Below, one piece after another: positions 1 through 5,202 of a DNA stretch of 33,333 nt. The stretch covers positions 1 through 33,333 of the forward strand of contig PKXT01000006.1 of NCBI GenBank assembly GCA_003133505.1, given 5' to 3'. Both the position numbers and the translations under genes were made by a program. This DNA is from Acidobacteriota bacterium (GTDB lineage: Bacteria > Acidobacteriota > Terriglobia > Acidiferrales > UBA7541). Each line of letters opens with the position of its first letter. The stretch's first letter is position 1. The notes beneath the pieces were generated by a model that made no database searches, had not been told where the DNA came from, and saw only the letters and a list, made by a program, of their open reading frames with translations.

Positions 1-22
1 CGCAGGACTTAGGAGATGTTCT

Positions 23-120
23 GTCGAGTTTCGGGCAGTCTTGGCGAGTCACGGTTAGGCGTAAATCCCATATAAAATAAAGAATGAGTCGCGTCGAGTC
101 CCGGCCTGTCCGGGGCGAGC
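23..120 (+). repeat. Imperfect direct repeat pair
   Basis: Two copies of GTCGAGT-YY-CGGSCWGTC, each followed within about five bases by GGCGAG, lie at 23..50 and 93..120, roughly 70 bases apart. They lie outside any supported gene. Pairs like this can be protein-binding sites (integrase arm sites or iterons), but only two degenerate copies are present, so a chance match is quite possible. Confidence 0.25.
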
Positions 121-449
121 GCCAAACGATCAGCCACTCCAACGGTACGCGCAGGACTATGAATCCTGCGTGTAGCGAATAGAGGCGATTTAAGACGCCC
201 TTCAAAACCCCTCGCCCGTTTACTCGAGTAACCCCGAAATCGTTTGCCGTACGCCAGAGGAATCGCGGCGCTGGCCATCCTGGCCCCGAGCTCTAACGCT
301 TTACTCGTGGGCGCGGTCAAGCGATAACCGTCACCGGCAGGTGACATCGATGAGCTGGCCTGCGTCTCCGATCGGATTCCCCCACATACGTACAAAACCG
401 TACAGACATGGTTTTGGGGCTGGGCTAGAATTCCCTCGCCATAGAGTTT

Positions 450-493
450 GGCGGCCAGTCACCCCCAACTACCCCTTTATTTGACTGGCCGCC
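450..493. repeat. 12-bp perfect inverted repeat
   Basis: GGCGGCCAGTCA at 450..461 is the exact reverse complement of TGACTGGCCGCC at 482..493, with a C-rich 20-base loop. There is no T-run on either side, so it is not a typical intrinsic terminator. It could be a protein-binding dyad or a stable hairpin upstream of the gene at 606. A 12-bp perfect stem with such a short loop is unlikely by chance. Confidence 0.6.
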
Positions 494-502
494 GCGAACA
501 AA

Positions 503-526
503 CGGGGCGGACGAATAGCCGCCCCG
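503..526. repeat. 8-bp GC hairpin upstream of the gene at 606
   Basis: CGGGGCGG at 503..510 pairs perfectly with CCGCCCCG at 519..526 around an 8-base loop. It lies ten bases after the larger inverted repeat and about 80 bases before the start codon at 606. The two hairpins together could be a structured leader, an insulator for the facing transcription units, or operator-like sites. No T-run follows. Confidence 0.5.
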
Positions 527-605
527 GTCCCGCCACTTAGTCCACTCGCTCCACTCACCGTCGCTTTGGCATTCACCGTGCATTTCCTTCGCTTCGGGGT
601 GAACC

Positions 606-1274
606 ATGAAAAATTTCTTGCTGGCTACAATCTTGCTCGGCATGGCGTCCGCCGCCGGTGCGCAGGGATTGAACGACTGGAATCTGGTTAACCCGGATAG
701 CGTAAAGCCTGCCGCCGAAACTACTCGGCCGCGCGCCCCAAGGCCGAAAGTAATAATCGTACCGCCGCCCACGGTCTCAGGCTCCTTCGTTACACCTCCC
801 ATCGTCGGCAAACCAATCATCCTCCAGGAGAGCACGCCCGTTCGCTTGCGCATTGCCGAGACCGTATCGTCGTCCGATGCCCACCTGAATGACAACGTCG
901 AGTTCGAGGTGCTCGAGGAGGTGAAAGCTGGCGGCGTAATTGTGATTCCCAAAGGTTCAACGGCGATTGGAACGGTGACGGAAGCGGAGCCCAAGAGACG
1001 GATGGCTCGTGGCGGGAAATTGGAGATCGCTCTGGATTTCGTCCGTCTTCCCGACGGAGAGAAAGCGGCCATCCGTGCTACGAAAGGTGGTAACGGTGGT
1101 GGTCACATCGGGGGAATGACAGTTGGAATAGTTGCGACAGCCGTGGTCTTCTGGCCCGCGGCGCCTCTTTTTCTTCTAGTCCACGGCAAGGACTTGACCA
1201 TTCCTAAAGGTACGGAATTTCCCGCCTTCGTGGATGGAGATATGCATCTCAACTCTGCTGACTTCCAGGATTGA
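606..1274 (+). CDS. Conserved secreted or envelope protein, Acidobacteriota type
   Basis: This 222-residue protein has a Sec signal peptide (MKNFLLATILL, cleavage after about AGAQ, residue 20), a Pro-rich linker (about 35-68) and a conserved beta-rich core (about 75-160) with TPVRLRI, DNVEFEVLEEV, VIVIPKGS, GTVTEAEPKRRMARGGK and DFVRLPDGEKAA. A hydrophobic stretch at 168-192 is a likely membrane segment or hairpin, and a short HGKDLTIPKGTE tail follows. I recognise this pattern as a family common in Acidobacteriota; its biochemical role is not known to me. The ATG is chosen because it starts the signal peptide, with GGGGTG about five bases upstream. It is the only plus-strand gene here, so it may be host DNA flanking the element or a moron gene. 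Confidence 0.8.
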   Translation: MKNFLLATILLGMASAAGAQGLNDWNLVNPDSVKPAAETTRPRAPRPKVIIVPPPTVSGSFVTPPIVGKPIILQESTPVRLRIAETVSSSDAHLNDNVEFEVLEEVKAGGVIVIPKGSTAIGTVTEAEPKRRMARGGKLEIALDFVRLPDGEKAAIRATKGGNGGGHIGGMTVGIVATAVVFWPAAPLFLLVHGKDLTIPKGTEFPAFVDGDMHLNSADFQD

Positions 1275-1280
1275 AATAAA

Positions 1281-1333
1281 AAAAGCGGGGCGCGCCCGCT
1301 GTAGCTTATGAGCTACAACGAACGACGCCCCGC
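1281..1333 (-). terminator. Intrinsic terminator for the minus-strand operon
   Basis: GCGGGGCG (1285..1292) pairs with CGCCCCGC (1326..1333), with an inner stem TGTAGCT/AGCTACA (1300..1306 with 1311..1317). The plus strand carries an A-run at 1274..1284, which is a T-run after the stem when read leftward. It therefore fits a Rho-independent terminator for the minus-strand phage genes. It could also protect against read-through from the facing gene that ends at 1274. Confidence 0.7.
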
Positions 1334-1353
1334 GTGATTGCCGGCTGGATCGT

Positions 1354-1376
1354 GGCCCCGCGCTTTTAGCGGGGCC
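1354..1376. terminator. GC hairpin between convergent genes
   Basis: GGCCCCGC (1354..1361) pairs with GCGGGGCC (1369..1376) around a 7-base loop, 15 bases past the stop codon of the minus-strand gene at 1392. It has no clear U-tract, so it may act together with the stronger terminator at 1281..1333. Confidence 0.5.
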
Positions 1377-1391
1377 GCTGCCGGAATGGGT

Positions 1392-1688
1392 TTACCTGCA
1401 CTGATCGGGCGGCATCGGAGGACAGGTTTCCGGTGGAACTGGCGAGGTCGTCCCTGCCGGAGTCACAGGAGGTTCGGGTGGAACCGGTGAAGTCGTTCCG
1501 GGCCAGCAGCGCGGATGCGGACCGCACTTGTTGTCGCCACCATCGGTTAACGAGTGTGACGGACGGACAGCGGCATGGGTGGCAAGCCAATGGCGAGTGA
1601 ATGGAACCGCATTGGCGTGATGGACGGCAAAGCTCGCGCCCAGCGCGAGCACTGCAACTGCCAGAAACAAACGTAAGCGTGATTTCAC
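1392..1688 (-). CDS. Small secreted Pro-rich protein with a GTTSPVPPE repeat
   Basis: This 98-residue protein starts with GTG at 1688, preceded by GGAGGG seven bases upstream. It has a signal peptide (MKSRLRLFLAVAVLAL, cleavage near HANA). The mature part is Pro/Thr/Cys-rich with two copies of GTTSPVPPE separated by a variant linker, and a CPP-rich C-terminus (CPPMPPDQC). It is the last gene before the terminator. No family is recognised. Secretion, proline repeats and about four cysteines suggest a small envelope or extracellular protein, possibly a lysogeny-expressed moron. The repeat is also visible in DNA as GGTGGAAC-type blocks. Confidence 0.6.
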   Translation of the reverse strand: MKSRLRLFLAVAVLALGASFAVHHANAVPFTRHWLATHAAVRPSHSLTDGGDNKCGPHPRCWPGTTSPVPPEPPVTPAGTTSPVPPETCPPMPPDQCR

Positions 1689-1757
1689 AGCTATACCCTC
1701 CGGGCAAAAAGCCCTGGTGTTGGATTTACAACTTCGGTTTAGGTCCTTCGGCGAGGA

Positions 1758-2225
1758 TTAAACTTCGCTGAGCGCAGCGGTGGGCGTGCCGACGGAATAC
1801 CAGACGCCGCCGTAGGCCGCCAGAGTGACGGAATCGCCGGCGTTCGCATACGTGGCCGTATCGTCCGCGCCATTGATCCCGTCGGCCGGCGTGGTGACGG
1901 TGTGGGCGTGCGCGGTCTTTCCGACGATAGTCATCACCAGGCCGTCGTTGCCCGGAGGCGTCGCGGAGGGAAGTCCAGAGACGGGAAGGGCGAGCGTGGC
2001 AAGGAGAGCCGTGGCCTTATCCAGAATAACGAGGCCGGGCTTTAAGGCGATGGCGCCGTTGGCGGTAAGGTGCTGGACGGTGCCGAGCATCGTGTCCAGG
2101 ATGGCCATGTTGGCGTCATGCGTTTGCGCGTGAACCTTGTCGTAATCGCCGTTTGCCGGCGAGTGCGTGGCCACCGCTACGCCGTAGGCGTTGGTTAGGC
2201 CGAGATTTGCGGTTTTGGCGGACAT
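1758..2225 (-). CDS. Phage virion-associated-type hypothetical protein
   Basis: This 155-residue protein has no signal peptide. The C-terminal half reads IALKPGLVILDKATALLATLALP ... DGLVMTIVGKTAHAHTVT ... GDSVTLAAYGGVWYSVG, a beta-sandwich pattern (aliphatic strands, then AHTVT, then GD.VTL.AY.G.WY) that I recognise in many small phage structural or decoration proteins. Its exact role is unknown; a capsid- or tail-associated protein is plausible. The start is supported by AAGGAGAA a few bases upstream of ATG 2225. A terminator hairpin and a paired structure lie just upstream (2246..2325), so expression may be attenuated or initiated separately. Confidence 0.65.
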   Translation of the reverse strand: MSAKTANLGLTNAYGVAVATHSPANGDYDKVHAQTHDANMAILDTMLGTVQHLTANGAIALKPGLVILDKATALLATLALPVSGLPSATPPGNDGLVMTIVGKTAHAHTVTTPADGINGADDTATYANAGDSVTLAAYGGVWYSVGTPTAALSEV

Positions 2226-2245
2226 GGGAATTTCTCCTTGGGAAT

Positions 2246-2271
2246 TAAAAAGGGGAGCCTGGCGGCTCCCC
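2246..2271 (-). terminator. Intrinsic terminator ahead of the 2225 gene
   Basis: On the minus strand GGGGAGCC-gcca-GGCTCCCC (2271..2252) is followed by five Ts (2251..2247), a textbook Rho-independent terminator. It lies only about 20 bases before the start codon at 2225 and its AAGGAG site. It therefore either ends the upstream transcript or serves as the off-state of an attenuator controlling the 1758..2225 gene. Confidence 0.8.
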
Positions 2272-2278
2272 TCGGTAC

Positions 2279-2325
2279 AACTCCGTAACCCTGTTTCCGG
2301 ACTGCACCAGCTCTCGGAGTTACGG
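2279..2325 (-). promoter_or_regulatory. Paired RNA element with alternative stems, possible attenuator
   Basis: Within 47 bases CCGTAAC (2283..2289) can pair with GTTACGG (2319..2325), while the overlapping AACTCCG (2279..2285) can pair with CGGAGTT (2315..2321). Both stems are 7 bp and mutually exclusive. The element lies about 8 bases upstream (on the minus strand) of the intrinsic terminator at 2246..2271, which is directly before a ribosome binding site. The order switchable stem, terminator, RBS is what a riboswitch or attenuator looks like. It does not match any riboswitch consensus I can recall. Confidence 0.4.
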
Positions 2326-2387
2326 CACTGCGTCTTTTTTAGGTTGTGTCTAATGCGAAGGAAGGTTTTGCTTCCGCTCGCAAGATC

Positions 2388-2699
2388 TTAAAAATTGGGA
2401 CCACAGCCGAGCAGATCGCACGGCTTGCACCAATAGGGAAGAGAGTTGGACTTTTTGGCGGCGACCTTTTTCGCCTTGTCCGCCTTGGCGCACGCGATAG
2501 CGCAACTGGCCGACATAGCGTGGCCTTTCGCCGTGCCAGGGCCCGAGCCCGGGCATTCATCGGATCCGGGATTCAGCACCGTGGGGCATTTCACGGACGC
2601 GCTCTGCGGACATCCACTGGTGGACTGCGCGTGCGCAAAGCCGATCGAGGCCAAAACCAAAACGAGAATTGCGAGTGCGTGAATCGTTACAGCTTTCAT
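2388..2699 (-). CDS. Small secreted cysteine-rich protein
   Basis: This 103-residue protein has a clear Sec signal (MKAVTIHALAILVLVLAS, cleavage after AHA) and a mature part with eight cysteines: GCP, VKC, DEC, ASC, IAC, YWC, KPC and LGC. The even number suggests disulfides formed outside the cytoplasm. A Lys/Ala-rich segment (AKADKAKKVAAKK) precedes the last Cys cluster. The start is supported by GGAGAGG upstream of ATG 2699. No family is recognised. It lies in the distal accessory part of the phage operon, where morons and superinfection-exclusion genes are often found; that role is inference from position only. Confidence 0.65.
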   Translation of the reverse strand: MKAVTIHALAILVLVLASIGFAHAQSTSGCPQSASVKCPTVLNPGSDECPGSGPGTAKGHAMSASCAIACAKADKAKKVAAKKSNSLPYWCKPCDLLGCGPNF

Positions 2700-2772
2700 G
2701 GTGCCTCTCCGCGGTTGAAATTTGAAGGCGGACTTTTACGCGGCCCGCCAGCGCGATCCCAACAGGGGATGT

Positions 2773-3171
2773 CTAGCTTGGTTTCGCCGCGAGCGTGGTG
2801 CTCGTGGGGAAGTTGAGGATTCCCACCAGAGCGGTGTTGGCATCGGCGACGAGCTTGGCGATTTGCGCCTGCTCCGCGGCAGAAAGCGGATAGCCGAGCG
2901 CGGAGAATTCCTCGACCACCGAATCAGCCGAAAGGCTGACGGCCATGGATCCCTGCTGCGCGCTGGTCATATTGGGGTTCGCCGCCTGGGCCACCTGCGC
3001 GGCAGTGATGTTTTTCACAATCGGCGCGAGAACGTTCTCGACGGTGGTAAGGATCGGCAGGGCGCCGGGAATGAATGCGGCCACGTCGTTGGCCACCGCT
3101 TCGCCCTCCGGCGTGTACTTCACCAGGTCCTTGCCCACTTTTTCCAGAAAACTCAGAAACTTATTTGCCAT
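2773..3171 (-). CDS. Phage-type hypothetical protein, Ala-rich helical
   Basis: This 132-residue protein begins MANKFLSFLEKVGKDL and continues with Ala/Val-rich segments predicted to be helical. The opening 'FLSFLEKVG.DL' followed by 'FIPGALPILTTVENVLAPIV' is a pattern I associate with small hypothetical proteins near the lysis genes of phages. There is no signal peptide and no obvious catalytic motif. The start at ATG 3171 is well supported by GGAGG spaced six bases upstream. Amphipathic stretches could mean membrane association, but there is no clear membrane helix. Function unknown. Confidence 0.65.
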   Translation of the reverse strand: MANKFLSFLEKVGKDLVKYTPEGEAVANDVAAFIPGALPILTTVENVLAPIVKNITAAQVAQAANPNMTSAQQGSMAVSLSADSVVEEFSALGYPLSAAEQAQIAKLVADANTALVGILNFPTSTTLAAKPS

Positions 3172-3189
3172 TCTTCCTCCGTTTTATTT

Positions 3190-3480
3190 TTACGCTGTCG
3201 CCGCGCCGATTTTCTCGGCGAGGATATTAAGAATTTTTCCCCAGTCGTCCGGAACCAGCCATCCCTTGTGGCTCTTGTCCAGCCCGGTGACGGTGAGGGT
3301 TTGCTTGGCGGGATCATAGACCCAGCCGAAAACCACTCCGTGAGACGTGGCCTGTCCGGTATCGGCGCCCACATCGAAACCGCTCTTGGCCGCGGCGACG
3401 ACGATCTCCGCATGTTTTTCGGGCGTGATGCCGAAGAAGACTTTGGAAATGGTGCTCTTGGAATTATCAGGTGGAGTCAT
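3190..3480 (-). CDS. Hypothetical protein of the lysis region
   Basis: This 96-residue protein starts at ATG 3480; the open frame runs further upstream, but that part overlaps the holin-like gene and does not look like protein. Charged N-terminus, then an alpha/beta composition with GVVFGWVYDPAKQTLTVTGLDKSHKGWLVPDDWGKI. No signal peptide or membrane segment. The ribosome binding site is poor, and the upstream gap (3481..3530) contains the palindrome ATTGCGCAAT (3510..3519). No family recognised; the beta strands and Trp-rich C-terminal half suggest a small folded cytoplasmic or virion protein. Confidence 0.55.
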   Translation of the reverse strand: MTPPDNSKSTISKVFFGITPEKHAEIVVAAAKSGFDVGADTGQATSHGVVFGWVYDPAKQTLTVTGLDKSHKGWLVPDDWGKILNILAEKIGAATA

Positions 3481-3530
3481 AATGGCGCGAATGGTACCAC
3501 AAGCACCCAATTGCGCAATACATAAAACTA

Positions 3531-3818
3531 CTACCGGACCAGGGTGAGATCGGTTTGCGTGGTTTCTGTCTTCGTGACGCTTACCTGTACCACCGGGAGC
3601 GGCGACTGCTTCAGGTAGAACATCGTGTTCAAAATTCCGCCGCAGAGAAAAGTAATCCCCATCAGCCCGAACGTGCTGGCCACGCCGTGCGCGGTTTGCA
3701 GATTGAATTTCGCGCTGTCGATCATGGACGCGCCGAAGGCGGAAACCACGCTGGTTGCCCCGCCACCAATGAGCGCCGCGCCGAGTCCATGCAGCCATAT
3801 TTTCGTGTTGTTATTCAT
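3531..3818 (-). CDS. Holin-like small membrane protein
   Basis: This 95-residue protein starts at MNNNTKIWLHGLGAAL (ATG 3818), which overlaps the stop of the upstream lipoprotein gene by 8 bases; the longer in-frame upstream part is discarded. Two hydrophobic segments are visible, at about residues 9-27 (LHGLGAALIGGGATSVVSAF) and 46-66 (VASTFGLMGITFLCGGILNT), joined by a short polar loop, with a polar C-terminal tail. W-HGL-AA-IGG at the N-terminus and a YLKQSPLP-type boundary are features I have seen in phage holin-like proteins. Position next to the lytic transglycosylase supports a role in forming the inner-membrane lesion. Confidence 0.65.
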   Translation of the reverse strand: MNNNTKIWLHGLGAALIGGGATSVVSAFGASMIDSAKFNLQTAHGVASTFGLMGITFLCGGILNTMFYLKQSPLPVVQVSVTKTETTQTDLTLVR

Positions 3819-4005
3819 CGTAGTAATCGCCGCCGGCCGGTTTCCTGCGCAGCCGTGGCAGGCTGGGATGTCCCGGCCAAACGGGAATCGCAATGGGAGC
3901 TTTGGCTGTCACTCCCTGGTAAGTGCTTCCCGGGGGCGCCGCCTGGGGAATGAAAGCGCAGCTCACCGAGCAGAGCGAAAGTAGTACGGCCGCGAGCGCC
4001 TTCAT
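3811..4005 (-). CDS. Small lipoprotein of the lysis cassette, Rz1-like candidate
   Basis: This 64-residue protein has a hydrophobic N-terminus (MKALAAVLLSLCSVSC) with a weak lipobox (S-V-S-C rather than L-x-x-C). The rest is Pro-rich: FIPQAAPPGSTYQG, then IPVWPGHPSLPRL. The ATG at 4005 overlaps the stop of the transglycosylase gene (4002), indicating translational coupling. A small, Pro-rich lipoprotein within a lysis cassette fits an outer-membrane spanin (o-spanin, Rz1-like). No convincing Rz partner is adjacent unless the protein at 4433..4681 takes that part. A non-spanin lipoprotein is the alternative. Confidence 0.5.
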   Translation of the reverse strand: MKALAAVLLSLCSVSCAFIPQAAPPGSTYQGVTAKAPIAIPVWPGHPSLPRLRRKPAGGDYYDE

Positions 4006-4436
4006 TGGTAGCGCGGAACGCGGGCGAAAACCTGATCGGCATAATCTTTATTGCCGCCGCCGTTCCAGAGCTCGAGGCCACGATGAGGATCGCCGCGCGC
4101 TTCGGAGATTTTCTTCACCAGGTGGACGCAGCCCCATTCGAGCCCTGTTGCGGGATCGCATAGCGCGGGGATCTTCCCGGGATATCCATCCTCGATCGCG
4201 CACTGGCCCATGAGCTGCATCAATCCCCAACTGATCGAGCAGCAGACTTCAAGCGTGGGCGGCAGATGTAATGGCGCAACATAGCGCACGCGGAACGCCG
4301 GCTCGTACCGCACCGCCCACGCGTTCCAGCCGGATTCCTGTTCAACCACAGCGCACACCAGCGGAGCCGCCAGCATGTGCCGGATCGCCGCGGCCTTGGC
4401 CAGGGCGATGAGATCTTCTTTTGTTGGAGGCGTCAT
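4002..4436 (-). CDS. Lytic transglycosylase / endolysin (SLT-like)
   Basis: This 144-residue protein has a lysozyme-fold soluble lytic transglycosylase (SLT) pattern. The likely catalytic Glu is E34 in VVEQESGWNAWAVRYEP, followed by SISWGLMQLMG (69-77), which matches the conserved S-x-G-L-M-Q motif, and by LWNGGGNKDYADQVFARV (123-140), which matches the family's A/W-N-G/A-G...Y..V block. It would cleave the MurNAc-GlcNAc bond of peptidoglycan. The length is that of a single catalytic domain with no signal peptide, so a holin is needed for export. The gene overlaps both neighbours by 4 bases (ATGA), so the lysis genes are translationally coupled. Phage endolysin is the best call. Confidence 0.85.
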   Translation of the reverse strand: MTPPTKEDLIALAKAAAIRHMLAAPLVCAVVEQESGWNAWAVRYEPAFRVRYVAPLHLPPTLEVCCSISWGLMQLMGQCAIEDGYPGKIPALCDPATGLEWGCVHLVKKISEARGDPHRGLELWNGGGNKDYADQVFARVPRYQ

Positions 4437-4681
4437 TTCCCGTGCTCCTCGAAATCCATCCAGCGGATCGGAGGAGGCTCGCCAAGCTCGATGCCCTTGG
4501 CCCGGCAGATCTTGGTGAGCGCGTCGTAAATGTGGGGCAGGTGATTGGTGGCCATGTCGCGGACAAACTTCCGCTCGATCTCGCCATCGCGCATACGGCG
4601 GTAAAAGTATTTCAAGAGGAAGAGAACTTGGACGAGTAAAGCGAGGGCAAGCGGCGTTTCGTAGTTTTGAGCGGGGATCAT
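4433..4681 (-). CDS. Single-pass membrane protein upstream of the endolysin
   Basis: This 82-residue protein has one membrane segment at about residues 10-24 (ALALLVQVLFLLKYFY). A basic/charged cytoplasmic part follows (RRMRDGEIERKFVRDMATNHLPHIYDALTKICRAKGIELGEPPPIRWMD). The NHLPHIYDAL core is a pattern I recall from small phage hypothetical proteins near lysis genes. It could be an accessory holin, an i-spanin-like anchor, or a regulator of lysis. The ATG at 4681 precedes a 4-base overlap with the endolysin gene, so it is co-translated with it. Confidence 0.6.
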   Translation of the reverse strand: MIPAQNYETPLALALLVQVLFLLKYFYRRMRDGEIERKFVRDMATNHLPHIYDALTKICRAKGIELGEPPPIRWMDFEEHGK

Positions 4682-4755
4682 GTGTCAGGCCTTTTGGTGC
4701 CCGAAGTGGCAGGGCGAGGACGCCGCGCGCAATTGGCGCAGCGCCTCGCGGATGG

Positions 4756-5166
4756 TTATATGACGGTGATGGCGAAGCCGGTGGGAGCGGGAGCGGTAAT
4801 CGTCACGGTGATCGGACTCGAAACCGGCGAGCTGCTCGTGCTGCCGTTCGCGTTCACCACATTGGCCACCACTCCGTAAATGTGGGGCCCATAAGTGGGC
4901 GTGGCAATTGTCGCGGTAACCGACAATGCCGGCGCGGCGACAGTGGCTTCCGGGACGGGGTCTTGCGCGTTGCTGATGTCTTCGACGGTGAAGCTGGGAA
5001 TGCAGTTGGTGGTCTGCGTGGCCGTACATGCCGCGCCCTGCTGCCCCGCCGGCGCGAATGTGTAATCCCAGCTCGCGTTGAGCTGACTCGCGCTCGAATC
5101 GTTGCACGCCGCCAGGCATCCCGCCAGGCAGAAAAGAGCTATTAGAGCTACATATTTGAATCTCAT
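4756..5166 (-). CDS. Small lipoprotein with Ig/FN3-like beta domain
   Basis: This 136-residue protein has a lipoprotein signal with two possible lipoboxes (LAGC at about 14-17, LAAC at about 18-21). The mature part reads ASWDYTFAPAGQ ... CTATQTTNCIPSFTVEDISNAQDPVPEATV ... YGPHIYGVVANVVNANGSTSSSPVSSPITVTI, a Ser/Thr-rich beta-sandwich pattern like fibronectin-type or Ig-like repeats that end in VTI. The ATG is supported by GGAGG about eight bases upstream. It lies between the fibre genes and the lysis cassette, where phages often encode surface proteins that block superinfection; that function is inference. Two cysteines in the mature part could form a disulfide. Confidence 0.6.
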   Translation of the reverse strand: MRFKYVALIALFCLAGCLAACNDSSASQLNASWDYTFAPAGQQGAACTATQTTNCIPSFTVEDISNAQDPVPEATVAAPALSVTATIATPTYGPHIYGVVANVVNANGSTSSSPVSSPITVTITAPAPTGFAITVI

Positions 5167-5202
5167 CGTTGAAACCTCCAGGAGATAAGTAAATTTGAAT
5201 AT

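Larger units (their letters stand above)
1..605. other. Gene-poor left flank with inverted repeats
   Basis: I find no convincing gene in these 605 bases. The minus-strand open frame 9..395 is Arg/Ser/Pro-rich and low in hydrophobic core residues. The plus-strand frame 3..80 could be the last 25 codons of a gene entering from the left, but it is too short to judge. What can be seen is an imperfect direct repeat (23..50 and 93..120), a short inverted repeat (393..399 with 410..416) and two strong hairpins (450..493 and 503..526) just ahead of the plus-strand gene at 606. If the element is a prophage, its left boundary could lie here, but no integrase or duplicated attachment core is visible. 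Confidence 0.5.

Noticed and set aside
3..80. Plus-strand frame ending at 80 that could be the C-terminus of a gene
   Set aside because: Only 25 codons are visible, too few to support a gene call.
9..395. Minus-strand open frame of 128 codons
   Set aside because: Arg/Ser/Pro-rich composition with no hydrophobic core, no ribosome binding site and no recognisable family; better explained as chance reading of GC-rich DNA.
3190..3798. Long 202-codon version of the gene ending at 3190
   Set aside because: The N-terminal half overlaps the holin-like gene out of frame and is Arg/His-rich; the shorter start at 3480 is more likely.
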